Origin: Sulfurospirillum sp.
GTDB lineage: Bacteria > Campylobacterota > Campylobacteria > Campylobacterales > QNZT01
Length of the DNA: 16,715 nt
Reading direction: 5' to 3'
Assembly: GCA_003978405.1 (NCBI GenBank)
Contig: QNZU01000033.1
Span: 1-16,715 of the forward strand
Shown here: piece after piece, positions 1 through 7,834 of the stretch
Numbering within the stretch: the stretch's first letter is position 1
Layout of the letters: each line of letters begins with the position of its first letter
The notes under the pieces: model-generated
Told to the model about the DNA's origin: nothing
Databases searched by the model: none
Seen by the model: only the letters and a program-made list of their open reading frames with translations
Translations under genes and position numbers: made by a program

Positions 1-3000
1 AGATTGTCTATAAGCTCATGACTCTCATCATAAACAAAAGCCATACCACCAGTCATTCCGGCACCAAAATTGACACCCGTTTTGCCAAGGATCACAACCA
101 CTCCACCGGTCATATACTCACAAGGATGATCTCCAGTTCCTTCAACTACAGCAATTGCACCTGAATTTCTCACACAAAATCTTTCACCCACATTTCCAGC
201 TACAAAGAGTGTTCCACCTGTTGCACCGTATAGACAGGTGTTTCCACCACAGCTAAATTTCTCTCCTTGAGTTCTTGGAACTATCACTATCTTTCCACCG
301 TTCATACCTTTACCGATATAGTCATTACCGGCACCTTGCAGATAGATTGAGATTCCTTTACTTAAAAATGCACCCAAAGATTGTCCTGCAACACCATGGA
401 GCTTGAACTTGATACTTCCCTCATCTAGTCCCTCGTTGCCATAATATTTAGCAATTTCACCTGAAATCAAAGTTCCAAAACTTCTGTTGATATTTTTGAT
501 CTCTTTTTTAATAACTAACTTTTTACCTCTATCTGAGATTGCAGGATAGACCTCTTTTAATATCTCTTTTTCAAACATATTTTTATCAAACGGTTCATTA
601 CTCTCAACCTCATTGGTATCTCTTCCCTCACATCGATAAAGAACTGATGAGAAATCAAATTTTTTGGCAAAATCATCATCGATTACTTTTAGAAGATCAC
701 TTCTTCCGATAATCTCCTCCATACTCTTATATCCCATAGATGCCAGATAATCTCTTACATCATTGGCTAAGAGTGTAAAGTAGTTGACCACTTTATCAAC
801 CGTTCCGGTAAAATGCTCCCTTAAGACCTCCTCTTGGGTAGCAACTCCTACTGTACATTTGTTTAGATGACAGATTCTAAGCATTCTACATCCAACAAGA
901 GTTAGTGCTGCCGTTCCAAAAGCATAACTCTCAGCACCTAAAAGTGCTGCTTTTATCACATCAAGACCTGTCTTTAGACCACCATCTGTCTGTAAATGAA
1001 CCATACCTCTTAGACCATTTACCTTTAAAGCATTGTGAGCTTCAGATAGACCTAACTCCCACGGGTTTCCGGCATGTTTGATGGAGGTTATAGGAGCAGC
1101 ACCAGTTCCTCCGTCACTTCCTGAGATGATGATCTTATCTGCATAACATTTCGCCACTCCGGCTGCAATGGTACCAACTCCTGATGTTGATACTAGTTTT
1201 ACCGTAATTGTGGCATCAGGATTGATCTGTTTTAGATCAAAGATCAGTTGAGCTAGATCCTCAATAGAGTATATATCATGATGAGGAGGAGGAGAGATAA
1301 GAGTAACTCCAGGGATTGTATATCTTAGTGATGCAATCAAAGGAGATACTTTGTGTCCAGGTAACTGTCCACCCTCACCAGGTTTTGCTCCTTGAGCTAC
1401 TTTTATCTGAATCTCTTCTGCACTTCTTAGATACTCAGGAGTTACACCAAACCTACCTGATGCAATCTGTTTGATTTTAGAGTTTGCTTCACTCTTTAGC
1501 CTTTGTGGTGACTCTCCACCCTCTCCACAGTTTGACTGACCTCCGATCCTATTCATCGCAAGTGCCAAAGCTTCATGAGCTTCAGGAGAGATAGAACCAA
1601 GACTCATAGCAGCAGTCGCAAATCTCTTGAAAATCGCTTCGATCGGCTCTACCTCATTGATTGAGATCGGCTTTTTATCACTTTTTATCTCAAAAAAGTC
1701 TCTAATCATCTTCATTTTACGAGAGTTTACACTATCTTTAAACTTCTCATAATCACTCTCTTTGCCACTTGCCGCAGCATCATGAATAGAGTCTATCACT
1801 GTTGGAGAGTAGTCATGATACTCTTCGCCATGCAAATATTTATGAATACCACCTATCTCAAGAGGAAATAGCTTCTTGGTAAAATCAAGCTCTAGTGCTT
1901 TTTGGAGATTGTTCTCAATCCTCTTTTCAATATCTTCATAACCAAGACCACCCAAGAATGACTCAGAATCCTTGAAGCAGTCATTTACTATCTGCTCATC
2001 AAGACCTATAATATCGAACAAAGATGAGTTTCTATATGAGGCGATTGTGGCAATTCCCATCTTGGACATAATTTTGAGCAGTCCTGCATTTAAGGCTGAA
2101 TGGACATTTTTAAACATCTGTTTTTGTGCATAAGCTGATAGCTCTTTTTGCCTGGACATTTCCAATACACTTGCATATAGCAAATATGGATAAATTGCAT
2201 TTGCTCCATAAGCTATCATCGTAGCACACGAGTGAGAATCAATCACTTCTGCTGTTATAACAACAGTAGAAGTTAGGTGTCTTAGTCCTTCAGATAAAAG
2301 CTCTTGATTTAATCTTCCAACTACCATAGTCATAGGAATATTTTTCATAGCCCTATCGACACATCTGTCACTAAGAATTATAATCCTTACTTTATCCTCT
2401 TTTACCGCCTTGATAACCTCTTTTATAAGTTTATCAAGAGATTTTTTCAAATCTTTCTCAAAGAGTGTCGAGAAGAACCTGCTCTTATAATAAGGGTTGT
2501 ATCTTGGGTGTGATTCATCACCAAATGATAGTAAAACTTGCAATTTTTCTTCCATCAATATAGGTGAGATAGATTTGATTCTAATTGCATGTTCTGGATC
2601 TTCATCAAGGATATTTCTAACCTCTCCAAAGCCGGTATTTAAACTCATCACTACCTTTTCTCTGATAGGATCAATAGGAGGGTTGGTCACTTGTGCAAAC
2701 TTTTGTCTGAAAAAATCGGTAAAGTTTCTCTGTTTGTCTGAGAAACAGGCAAGTGGAGTATCATCACCCATAGCTCCTGTGCTCTCTTTGCCATCTTTCA
2801 TCATAGGCTCTATGATCATATTTAGAGTCTCATGTGTGATATTGAAAAATCTCTGCTTTTTATGCAAGTCCTCAATCTCATACCGACTCACATCAGAAAA
2901 TGGCAACTCTACATGCTCTTGAAGATAGATCATATGCTCATTGAGCCAATCGCTGTAATTGTTTGAGTTTTTTAGATAGTTATCTATGGCATCACTCTTT

Positions 3001-4211
3001 AGAACTTTTCCAAACTTTAGATCAACTCCCATCATTTCGCCACTTTGAAGTCTGCCTCTCTCAACGATCTGCTCTTCAGGTATATCCAAAACACCATATT
3101 CACTAGAAATGATGATACGATCCTCTTTTGTGATGATATATTTTGCCGGTCTTAGACCGTTTCTATCCAAAATACAGCCGATATATCTACCATCAGTCAA
3201 GCTCACCGCAGCAGGCCCATCCCAAGCTTCAAAGCAGGTGCTCATATACTCATAAAATGCTCTTAGTTTTGAATCCATATGGGGAGCATTTTGCCAAGGA
3301 GCAGGAAGCAGTGCTCTTGCAGCTTTGAAAAAATCCATACCGTTGATGATCAAAAATTCAAACATATTATCCAAACTCGCACTATCACTTTGACCAGATT
3401 TTGTGATAGGAAGCAGTTTTTTGATCTCTTTTTTGGAAAATACAGAACTTTTAAGAAATTCACTCTTTGCAATTGAGTTATATATATTTGCAGCAATTGA
3501 GTTTATCTCTCCGTTGTGTGCGATTGAACGGAAAGGTTGAGCCAAAGACCATCTTGGCAGTGTATTGGTAGAAAATCTTTGATGAAAGAGTGCAAATGAC
3601 ACTTTAAAATCTTCATCACTAAGATCCGAATAAAACTCTTTGATATGGGTAGGCATAACCAACCCTTTGTATGAGATTGTTTTGTTTGAAAATGAAGGCA
3701 CATAAAAATTATCATTTTCACTAAATGCACTCTCAATCTCTCTTCTTGTCAAGTATAGCTGTGCTTCAAACCTTTTTGTAGCGATGATTGAGTTTGGTGT
3801 GATAAAAATTTGATAGATCAAAGGTAGAGTATCAAGAGCTAATTTTCCAAGGGCACTTTTATTAACAGGTACTTTTCTATAAAGCAAAACTTTTAGATCA
3901 TGGGCTTCACAGATCTCTGTAATCTTCTCTTTTTGATTTTTATCATCCAAAAAGAGCATACCTACTGCAAACTGTTCTGGGAGTTCAACACCCTTTTGTT
4001 TTGCCACTTTTTTCATAAATTTTACAGGCATTGAGAAGAGTAGTCCCGCTCCATCTCCACTCTTTCCATCAGCCGCAATTGCACCTCTGTGCATCATCCT
4101 CTCCAAAGAGGTAATTGCATCTTCAACATTTTTGTGTGTCGGGGTATTGTTGATACTTGCAAGAAGTCCAAAACCGCAGTTGTCTTTAAAACTAGTTAAT
4201 CTATCTATCAT
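1..4211 (-). CDS. gltB: Glutamate synthase large subunit (GOGAT alpha chain), C-terminus cut by window edge
   Basis: Glutamate synthase makes two glutamates from glutamine and 2-oxoglutarate in the cytoplasm, the second step of GS-GOGAT ammonia assimilation, working with the small subunit GltD (not seen here). My minus-strand translation from the ATG at 4209-4211 is open to the left edge, about 1403 codons. It begins MIDRLTSFKDNCGFGLL; Cys12 is the expected class-II amidotransferase nucleophile exposed after removal of a short propeptide. The FMN/synthase domain carries a GSDGGTGAAP-type stretch near 1085-1130 (minus). The [3Fe-4S] cysteines are C1108, C1114 and C1119 (CRMLRICHLNKC). The C-terminal beta-helix has GAGNDYIGKGMNGG and is still open at position 3. 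Family members are near 1480-1500 residues, so roughly 80 are missing. A GAGG ribosome site lies about 9 nt before the start. I saw no frameshift, though I did not translate every codon. Confidence 0.95.
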   Translation of the reverse strand, partial: MIDRLTSFKDNCGFGLLASINNTPTHKNVEDAITSLERMMHRGAIAADGKSGDGAGLLFSMPVKFMKKVAKQKGVELPEQFAVGMLFLDDKNQKEKITEICEAHDLKVLLYRKVPVNKSALGKLALDTLPLIYQIFITPNSIIATKRFEAQLYLTRREIESAFSENDNFYVPSFSNKTISYKGLVMPTHIKEFYSDLSDEDFKVSFALFHQRFSTNTLPRWSLAQPFRSIAHNGEINSIAANIYNSIAKSEFLKSSVFSKKEIKKLLPITKSGQSDSASLDNMFEFLIINGMDFFKAARALLPAPWQNAPHMDSKLRAFYEYMSTCFEAWDGPAAVSLTDGRYIGCILDRNGLRPAKYIITKEDRIIISSEYGVLDIPEEQIVERGRLQSGEMMGVDLKFGKVLKSDAIDNYLKNSNNYSDWLNEHMIYLQEHVELPFSDVSRYEIEDLHKKQRFFNITHETLNMIIEPMMKDGKESTGAMGDDTPLACFSDKQRNFTDFFRQKFAQVTNPPIDPIREKVVMSLNTGFGEVRNILDEDPEHAIRIKSISPILMEEKLQVLLSFGDESHPRYNPYYKSRFFSTLFEKDLKKSLDKLIKEVIKAVKEDKVRIIILSDRCVDRAMKNIPMTMVVGRLNQELLSEGLRHLTSTVVITAEVIDSHSCATMIAYGANAIYPYLLYASVLEMSRQKELSAYAQKQMFKNVHSALNAGLLKIMSKMGIATIASYRNSSLFDIIGLDEQIVNDCFKDSESFLGGLGYEDIEKRIENNLQKALELDFTKKLFPLEIGGIHKYLHGEEYHDYSPTVIDSIHDAAASGKESDYEKFKDSVNSRKMKMIRDFFEIKSDKKPISINEVEPIEAIFKRFATAAMSLGSISPEAHEALALAMNRIGGQSNCGEGGESPQRLKSEANSKIKQIASGRFGVTPEYLRSAEEIQIKVAQGAKPGEGGQLPGHKVSPLIASLRYTIPGVTLISPPPHHDIYSIEDLAQLIFDLKQINPDATITVKLVSTSGVGTIAAGVAKCYADKIIISGSDGGTGAAPITSIKHAGNPWELGLSEAHNALKVNGLRGMVHLQTDGGLKTGLDVIKAALLGAESYAFGTAALTLVGCRMLRICHLNKCTVGVATQEEVLREHFTGTVDKVVNYFTLLANDVRDYLASMGYKSMEEIIGRSDLLKVIDDDFAKKFDFSSVLYRCEGRDTNEVESNEPFDKNMFEKEILKEVYPAISDRGKKLVIKKEIKNINRSFGTLISGEIAKYYGNEGLDEGSIKFKLHGVAGQSLGAFLSKGISIYLQGAGNDYIGKGMNGGKIVIVPRTQGEKFSCGGNTCLYGATGGTLFVAGNVGERFCVRNSGAIAVVEGTGDHPCEYMTGGVVVILGKTGVNFGAGMTGGMAFVYDESHELIDN

Positions 4212-4227
4212 TAATCCACACCTCATA

Positions 4228-4233
4228 AGTATA
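4228..4233 (-). promoter_or_regulatory. Possible -10 box (TATACT) for gltB
   Basis: On the minus strand TATACT lies about 16 nt before the gltB ATG in an A/T-rich stretch, with no convincing -35. Transcription from it would begin close to the GAGG ribosome site, leaving a very short leader, so another -10 slightly upstream (TAAAAT on the minus strand) is equally possible. Confidence 0.25.
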
Positions 4234-4331
4234 AAGTTTTTGATTTTACTTAAAGTTTGATTAGAGTTGGCTAAATTGGGAAATCTACTCTTTAGATGCC
4301 CTATTTTTCGAAGTTCTTTTTTGTCAATTTT

Positions 4332-4337
4332 TATAAT
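4332..4337 (+). promoter_or_regulatory. Candidate -10 box (TATAAT) upstream of recO
   Basis: A perfect TATAAT follows a T-rich stretch and lies about 50 nt before recO, in the gltB-recO divergent region. It would give a leader of about 40 nt. A second TATAAT at 4375-4380 competes with it, so which one drives recO is open. Confidence 0.4.
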
Positions 4338-4374
4338 TTAAAAACTCTCCTACCAAAATAAAGCTTAAAACCAG

Positions 4375-4380
4375 TATAAT
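4375..4380 (+). promoter_or_regulatory. Second TATAAT immediately before recO start
   Basis: This TATAAT ends 5 nt before the recO ATG. Initiation at the usual 6-7 nt downstream would fall on or beside the start codon and give a leaderless or nearly leaderless message. No Shine-Dalgarno-like purine run is seen between here and the ATG, which fits that reading without proving it. Confidence 0.35.
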
Positions 4381-4385
4381 TACAT

Positions 4386-5003
4386 ATGCAAGGGTATATT
4401 TTAAATATTAACAGAGTTAAAGAAGAGGATCTGATAGTCTCTATTTTAACACAAAAGAGGTTAAAGACACTATACCGCTTTTATGGTGCAAGACACTCCA
4501 CCATCAATATAGGCTATAAAATTGATTTTGAAGCGATCTACTCGGCAAAATCATCAATACCAATGCTAAGAGAAGTTTTGCCACTCTCTTATAAATGGAT
4601 GTTTGAATCAAAAAGATTTTTTGTTTGGCAACACTTTTTAAAAATGCTTTTCTCACATTTAAAAGATGTTGTTGAACTAGATGATTTTTATTTTAATTTA
4701 TTAGAAAAATCGGTGCATAAGATAGCAAAACAAAATCCAAAAAGAGTTTTGATAGAGAGTTATTTGGAGATATTAGAGCATGAAGGGAGACTTCATAAAG
4801 AGTTTATCTGTTTTATATGCAATGAACCAATTCAAAAGCAATTAACACTAAAAAGAGCATTTTTGCCTTCACACAAAAAGTGTCTGTTTGGAGAGGAGTT
4901 TTCAAAAGAGTTAATATCCTCTTTGTTTGATTCAAAATCAACTATTGATCTAAATGACAATCAAATTGAAATACTTTGGGATGTATTAGAAGAGGGATTA
5001 TAG
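4386..5003 (+). CDS. recO: RecO, DNA repair/recombination mediator (short epsilonproteobacterial form)
   Basis: RecO anneals single strands and helps load RecA on SSB-coated DNA in the RecF(O)R pathway. The 205-residue product begins MQGYILNINRVKEEDLIV, the typical RecO OB-fold N-terminus, which supports this start even though no ribosome site precedes it. The middle is helical. A zinc-ribbon-like pattern follows: C142-x2-C145 and H163-x2-C166. The length fits RecO of Campylobacter and relatives, shorter than the roughly 240 residues of E. coli RecO. It is divergent from gltB, and its stop overlaps by 6 bp the stop of the convergent small gene at 4998-5267. Recognition rests on the N-terminal pattern, the zinc motif and length, since RecO is poorly conserved. 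Confidence 0.88.
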   Translation: MQGYILNINRVKEEDLIVSILTQKRLKTLYRFYGARHSTINIGYKIDFEAIYSAKSSIPMLREVLPLSYKWMFESKRFFVWQHFLKMLFSHLKDVVELDDFYFNLLEKSVHKIAKQNPKRVLIESYLEILEHEGRLHKEFICFICNEPIQKQLTLKRAFLPSHKKCLFGEEFSKELISSLFDSKSTIDLNDNQIEILWDVLEEGL

Positions 5004-5267
5004 ATCTCCACCCTCTTCATTCATCTTCTGCTCGTAAGCCATCATCTCCATTCTCACCTCATGCACTTGAAGTTCACTCACATTATCCTCCTGACTCCAT
5101 GTTACATTGACATCATGTCCATAATCGGCTCCCCACTCCTCAAGAAGCTTAGCAAAATCCTCAACACTAAGGCACTCTGCTTCTCTATCGCCCTCTATAT
5201 CTCTTAACTCTATATACCATCTTCCATTTGGCAGAGTCTTAATTACTGATTCAAAAATTGCCGACAT
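4998..5267 (-). CDS. Small acidic conserved-looking hypothetical protein (89 aa)
   Basis: I do not recognise this family. The 89-residue product begins MSAIFESVIKTLPNGRWYIE and is strongly acidic, with no signal peptide, membrane segment or cysteine pair, so it is probably cytoplasmic. The pattern looks like a short beta-rich start (residues 5-25) followed by helices and an acidic, methionine-rich tail (EVRMEMMAYEQKMNEEGGDL). The start is well supported: AAAAGGGG lies about 8 nt before the ATG at 5265-5267. Its stop (TAA on the minus strand) overlaps the recO stop tail to tail in TTATAG. The lipoprotein phosphoesterase gene ends only about 37 nt upstream on the same strand, so the two may be cotranscribed. 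Nothing in the sequence gives its function. Confidence 0.75.
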   Translation of the reverse strand: MSAIFESVIKTLPNGRWYIELRDIEGDREAECLSVEDFAKLLEEWGADYGHDVNVTWSQEDNVSELQVHEVRMEMMAYEQKMNEEGGDL

Positions 5268-5304
5268 AATTTTACCCCTTTTTTCGGCAATTGTATCATA
5301 TGAG

Positions 5305-6285
5305 CTATAAATTAGAGCGGAGACTAAATCGATCCCAAATATTGTGATCTACATCCATAAAGTAACAAGTTGCACTTCTTGGATCACCACTAATTCCATA
5401 CTCGCAAAAAAGAGCTCCACCTTTTTTCAATCCATTTGTGGCATTTGCCTTTGCTGCCCACCAATAGCCATCATTTTTCTCTTCTCTTACACTCTCTCCA
5501 CCGACTCCGCTAAGAACCACAATACTTTGCCCCTCTTTAAGCTCCATATCATTTGAGTAGGACAAAACAGATTGGTTTTCAATACTATCTAAAAGATACG
5601 ATCTTGCATAAGCATGTTCATGTCCTGTTGTAATCATAGCTCCTGCATTTTTGCACTCTTCATAGACTTCCCATCCACTCTCATCACCTTTATCACCTGT
5701 CTGCATAGCATGCATATTTTTATGAAATCCGCAAATCCTCCAGATAGAGTTATCATCTTTAAAACTATTTAGAACAAATTTGGCACTTCTTTGCCTTGAG
5801 TATCTCTCTGTTTTAAAAATATCTGGTACTGATGTAACAATTTTAATCCCTCTAAAACTGCAACTGCTATACTCCCCCGCAACTCCAGTGCAATCTAACT
5901 TTGGATTCTCCTGCCATCTTTTAATGATAGGCTGATACTGCTTCCACAGAGGCTCATCATGATTTCCGGCAACTGCGATGATGGGAAAATCCTCTCCCAA
6001 AATCCTCTCATGCATCTTTGCCCAACCTTTTGGATCATCTCCATACTCAAAATCTCCGTTTATCACAAGCAGATCTGTGCCTTGATCTTTGATGAGTTTT
6101 AATACCTCTTTTGTAGAGTTGTTCATACCTTGATCACCGATAAAAGCAATCTTTGTAGTCAGATTTGTTGATTTTGTTGATAGTGTATTTAAACTTTTGG
6201 TCTGATTAGTCTTATTTGAACCACTATCACCACATCCTAAAAGAGCTAAAATGATGGCAGTTATTGCAAATAGTTGTTTATACAT
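5305..6285 (-). CDS. Lipoprotein metallophosphoesterase (calcineurin-like, purple-acid-phosphatase-like motifs)
   Basis: A predicted exported, lipid-anchored phosphoesterase with a dinuclear metal centre; the substrate is not evident. The N-terminus is a lipoprotein signal ending LLGC with Cys18, then a Ser/Thr/Asn-rich linker. The calcineurin-type motifs appear in order: GDQG (D51), NGDFEYG (D78), GNHD (107-110), GFHKN (H188) and GHEHAYARS (H222, H224). The last resembles the GHxHxYxR of purple-acid-phosphatase relatives. Five extra cysteines (132, 142, 185, 211 and one near the C-terminus) could form disulfides in the periplasm. The ATG at 6283-6285 is preceded by AGGAA at good spacing. It is divergent from the Hsp20-like gene at 6388, and its upstream region shares a 19-bp element with the other lipoprotein gene. 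Acid phosphatase or nucleotidase activity is possible; I would not choose between them. Confidence 0.85.
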   Translation of the reverse strand: MYKQLFAITAIILALLGCGDSGSNKTNQTKSLNTLSTKSTNLTTKIAFIGDQGMNNSTKEVLKLIKDQGTDLLVINGDFEYGDDPKGWAKMHERILGEDFPIIAVAGNHDEPLWKQYQPIIKRWQENPKLDCTGVAGEYSSCSFRGIKIVTSVPDIFKTERYSRQRSAKFVLNSFKDDNSIWRICGFHKNMHAMQTGDKGDESGWEVYEECKNAGAMITTGHEHAYARSYLLDSIENQSVLSYSNDMELKEGQSIVVLSGVGGESVREEKNDGYWWAAKANATNGLKKGGALFCEYGISGDPRSATCYFMDVDHNIWDRFSLRSNL

Positions 6286-6310
6286 ATATTTTCCTACAAT
6301 ATTTTGTATA

Positions 6311-6329
6311 AGTATCGACCAATTTCAAA
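6311..6329 (-). promoter_or_regulatory. 19-bp element upstream of phosphoesterase gene, shared with 10283-10301
   Basis: On the minus strand this reads TTTGAAATTGGTCGATACT. The same element, with 16 of 19 positions identical including all of GTCGATACT, lies before the other lipoprotein gene. Here it ends 25 nt before the start codon, in the expected promoter zone; TTGAAA could be a -35. It may be a shared promoter or operator, but two copies alone are weak evidence. Confidence 0.35.
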
Positions 6330-6358
6330 TTAATTTTAAATTTTTTCACTATTTTTGA

Positions 6359-6364
6359 TACAAT
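6359..6364 (+). promoter_or_regulatory. -10 box (TACAAT) for the Hsp20-like/thioredoxin operon
   Basis: TTTTTGATACAAT, an A/T-rich stretch with a TACAAT -10 box, lies 23 nt before the ATG at 6388. This matches the T-rich, -35-poor promoter style of Campylobacterota. The expected start near 6371 leaves a short leader holding the GGGAG ribosome site. Confidence 0.5.
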
Positions 6365-6387
6365 CACAATGTAAAAGGGAGAAAATC

Positions 6388-7140
6388 ATGAATAAAAATT
6401 TAGTTATAGGTATCGGATTTATACTAGTTGGAATCATCGCCTATCAGGGATATCTGCTTTATAAAAAAGATCATCCAGATTTAGAGATTAGCTCAATAGA
6501 AAAAAAAACAGAAGTTCAAAAGCCAAAAATCAGTGTCAATATCGCACCTAAAAAGAGTCCACATCCAACTTCCAATCAAAATATACAAACCTCATCATTA
6601 CAAAGCAATTTAAGCAGTGATGAAGAGAAGATCAAAAAGAGTTTTGAGAATCTTCTTCAAAGTATATTTAGCTCAAAAGAGGTTCAAGAGGGATTAGCGG
6701 AGTTTAAAATTCAGGCACAAGAGGGATTTAAACAGCTGCAAAAAGAGTTGCAAAATCTCCCAAAACAGCTTGACAATCTAAGCAATGAGTTAAAAGATGA
6801 TCCAATCTTCAGCCAATTTTTTCAAAATATTAAAAATCTAACTGCAAAAGAGCTCGAAGACAAAGGAGATTACTACTATACAAAATTTACACTATTAGAT
6901 CCAAAAAACAGCGAAGTCAATATCGATGCAGATGAGAAATTTCTCAATATAAGTATCACTACCAAGATAAAACAACAAATAGAGATAAATGGTACCATAA
7001 CTACAAAAGAGTCCACACAACAGACAAAAACCATTATATCAATTCCAAAAGATGCACTTGTGGAAAAGTTGCAAACTTCTTACAAAAACGGTCTGCTTGA
7101 GATAAAGATACCAAAGATCACACAAGGACAGAAGGTATGA
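6388..7140 (+). CDS. Membrane-anchored protein with C-terminal Hsp20/alpha-crystallin-like domain
   Basis: The 250-residue product starts MNKNLVIGIGFILVG; residues 5-25 form one hydrophobic anchor. Residues 26-80 are a polar Lys/Ser/Gln-rich linker, 80-155 are helical, and 161-243 resemble an alpha-crystallin fold. The match is best near the end: ISIPKDALVEKLQTSYKNGLLEIKIPK, which has the V/L..v.A.y.nGvL.I.iPK pattern of small heat-shock proteins. Such domains hold unfolding proteins; anchoring one in the membrane is unusual. I prefer the ATG at 6388 over an in-frame TTG at 6355 because GGGAG lies 6-7 nt before it and the earlier start would extend into the -10 box. The stop overlaps the next gene in ATGA, showing translational coupling to the thioredoxin. 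Which side of the membrane the domain faces is not settled, since charges flank both ends of the anchor. Confidence 0.75.
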   Translation: MNKNLVIGIGFILVGIIAYQGYLLYKKDHPDLEISSIEKKTEVQKPKISVNIAPKKSPHPTSNQNIQTSSLQSNLSSDEEKIKKSFENLLQSIFSSKEVQEGLAEFKIQAQEGFKQLQKELQNLPKQLDNLSNELKDDPIFSQFFQNIKNLTAKELEDKGDYYYTKFTLLDPKNSEVNIDADEKFLNISITTKIKQQIEINGTITTKESTQQTKTIISIPKDALVEKLQTSYKNGLLEIKIPKITQGQKV

Positions 7141-7469
7141 ATGAGGTAGATATATCTTTAGAAGATCTAGAAAAAATCATCAAAGAGGAGATTGGAGTGC
7201 TATTATACTTCTCCACTCCCACATGCAATGTATGTAAGGCTTTAAAACCAAAGATAAGCCATGCTTTCCAAGAGCATTTTCCACTCATCAAACAGATCTA
7301 TATAGACTCTTCTAAAAATCCAGAAATTCCTGCATCTATGCAGATATTCTCAGTTCCTACTATTGTGGTATTTTTAGATGGCAAAGAGTTTGCCAGAGAG
7401 AGTAGAAACATCTCAGTTGATCTATTTATTGAAAAGATAAAACGACCTTATGAGATCATGAGTAGCTAA
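7137..7469 (+). CDS. Thioredoxin-fold protein with CNVC active-site motif
   Basis: A single thioredoxin domain of 110 residues without signal peptide, so probably cytoplasmic. Visible features are a beta strand VLLYFSTPT, the redox pair C30-N-V-C33, a second strand KQIYIDSS, and the cis-proline at 74 in FSVPTIVVFLDGKEF. That is the full thioredoxin order and the normal length. The active site is not the usual WCGPC: the Trp is replaced and the dipeptide is Asn-Val, so redox potential and partner are likely to differ from general thioredoxin. It overlaps the gene before it by 4 bp (ATGA) and the gene after it by one base (TAATG), so the three are almost surely one operon. It may act on the partner proteins of this operon; that is inference. 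Confidence 0.88.
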   Translation: MNEVDISLEDLEKIIKEEIGVLLYFSTPTCNVCKALKPKISHAFQEHFPLIKQIYIDSSKNPEIPASMQIFSVPTIVVFLDGKEFARESRNISVDLFIEKIKRPYEIMSS

Positions 7470-7834
7470 TGAAGATTGACAAACACCAAAGACATCTAAG
7501 AATTATCTACACAAGGGTGATAGAAAGAGGTGTAGGAAAGTGTGTCAATTTTCTAAATGCAAATGAAGAGTGCAAAAAGAATAATTTTTTACAACTTTTG
7601 GAAAATATTGACAAATCTATCCAAAAGGTTACTAAAGTTCCTCTCGACAACAACTACTACAAGGGTATGGAAGAGTTGATAGAGGATATTTTAGAGCTTC
7701 AAAAAAAAGAGTTTGACTGCGATGAGGCATCATCTATGATACATCGCAGAGCAAACTCTTTGCAAAAATTAAAACGAATCAAAAATACCAAAAAGACAAA
7801 ACACAAAAAACAAATTTTTGATGATGGCAATTAA
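7469..7834 (+). CDS. Small basic helical hypothetical protein, third gene of the thioredoxin operon
   Basis: I do not recognise this protein. The 121 residues begin MKIDKHQRHLRIIYTRVIER and appear almost wholly helical, with no signal peptide or membrane segment. Three cysteines (25, 35, 84) are present. The last 30 residues are rich in Lys/Arg (RIKNTKKTKHKKQIF), which suggests binding to nucleic acid or an acidic surface, though this is only a composition argument. The start overlaps the stop of the thioredoxin gene (TAATG), indicating reinitiation coupling. A large repeat with hairpin potential begins right after its stop and may end the transcript. Confidence 0.75.
   Translation: MKIDKHQRHLRIIYTRVIERGVGKCVNFLNANEECKKNNFLQLLENIDKSIQKVTKVPLDNNYYKGMEELIEDILELQKKEFDCDEASSMIHRRANSLQKLKRIKNTKKTKHKKQIFDDGN

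Noticed and set aside
2497..3736. Open frames of 61-141 codons within 2497-3736 (three plus, one minus out of frame)
   Set aside because: They lie inside the clearly coding gltB frame, have no recognisable domains or ribosome sites, and are shadows of its codon bias.
6355..6387. Earlier TTG start for the Hsp20-like protein
   Set aside because: It would overlap the predicted -10 box and lacks a ribosome site, whereas ATG 6388 has GGGAG and starts the membrane anchor properly.
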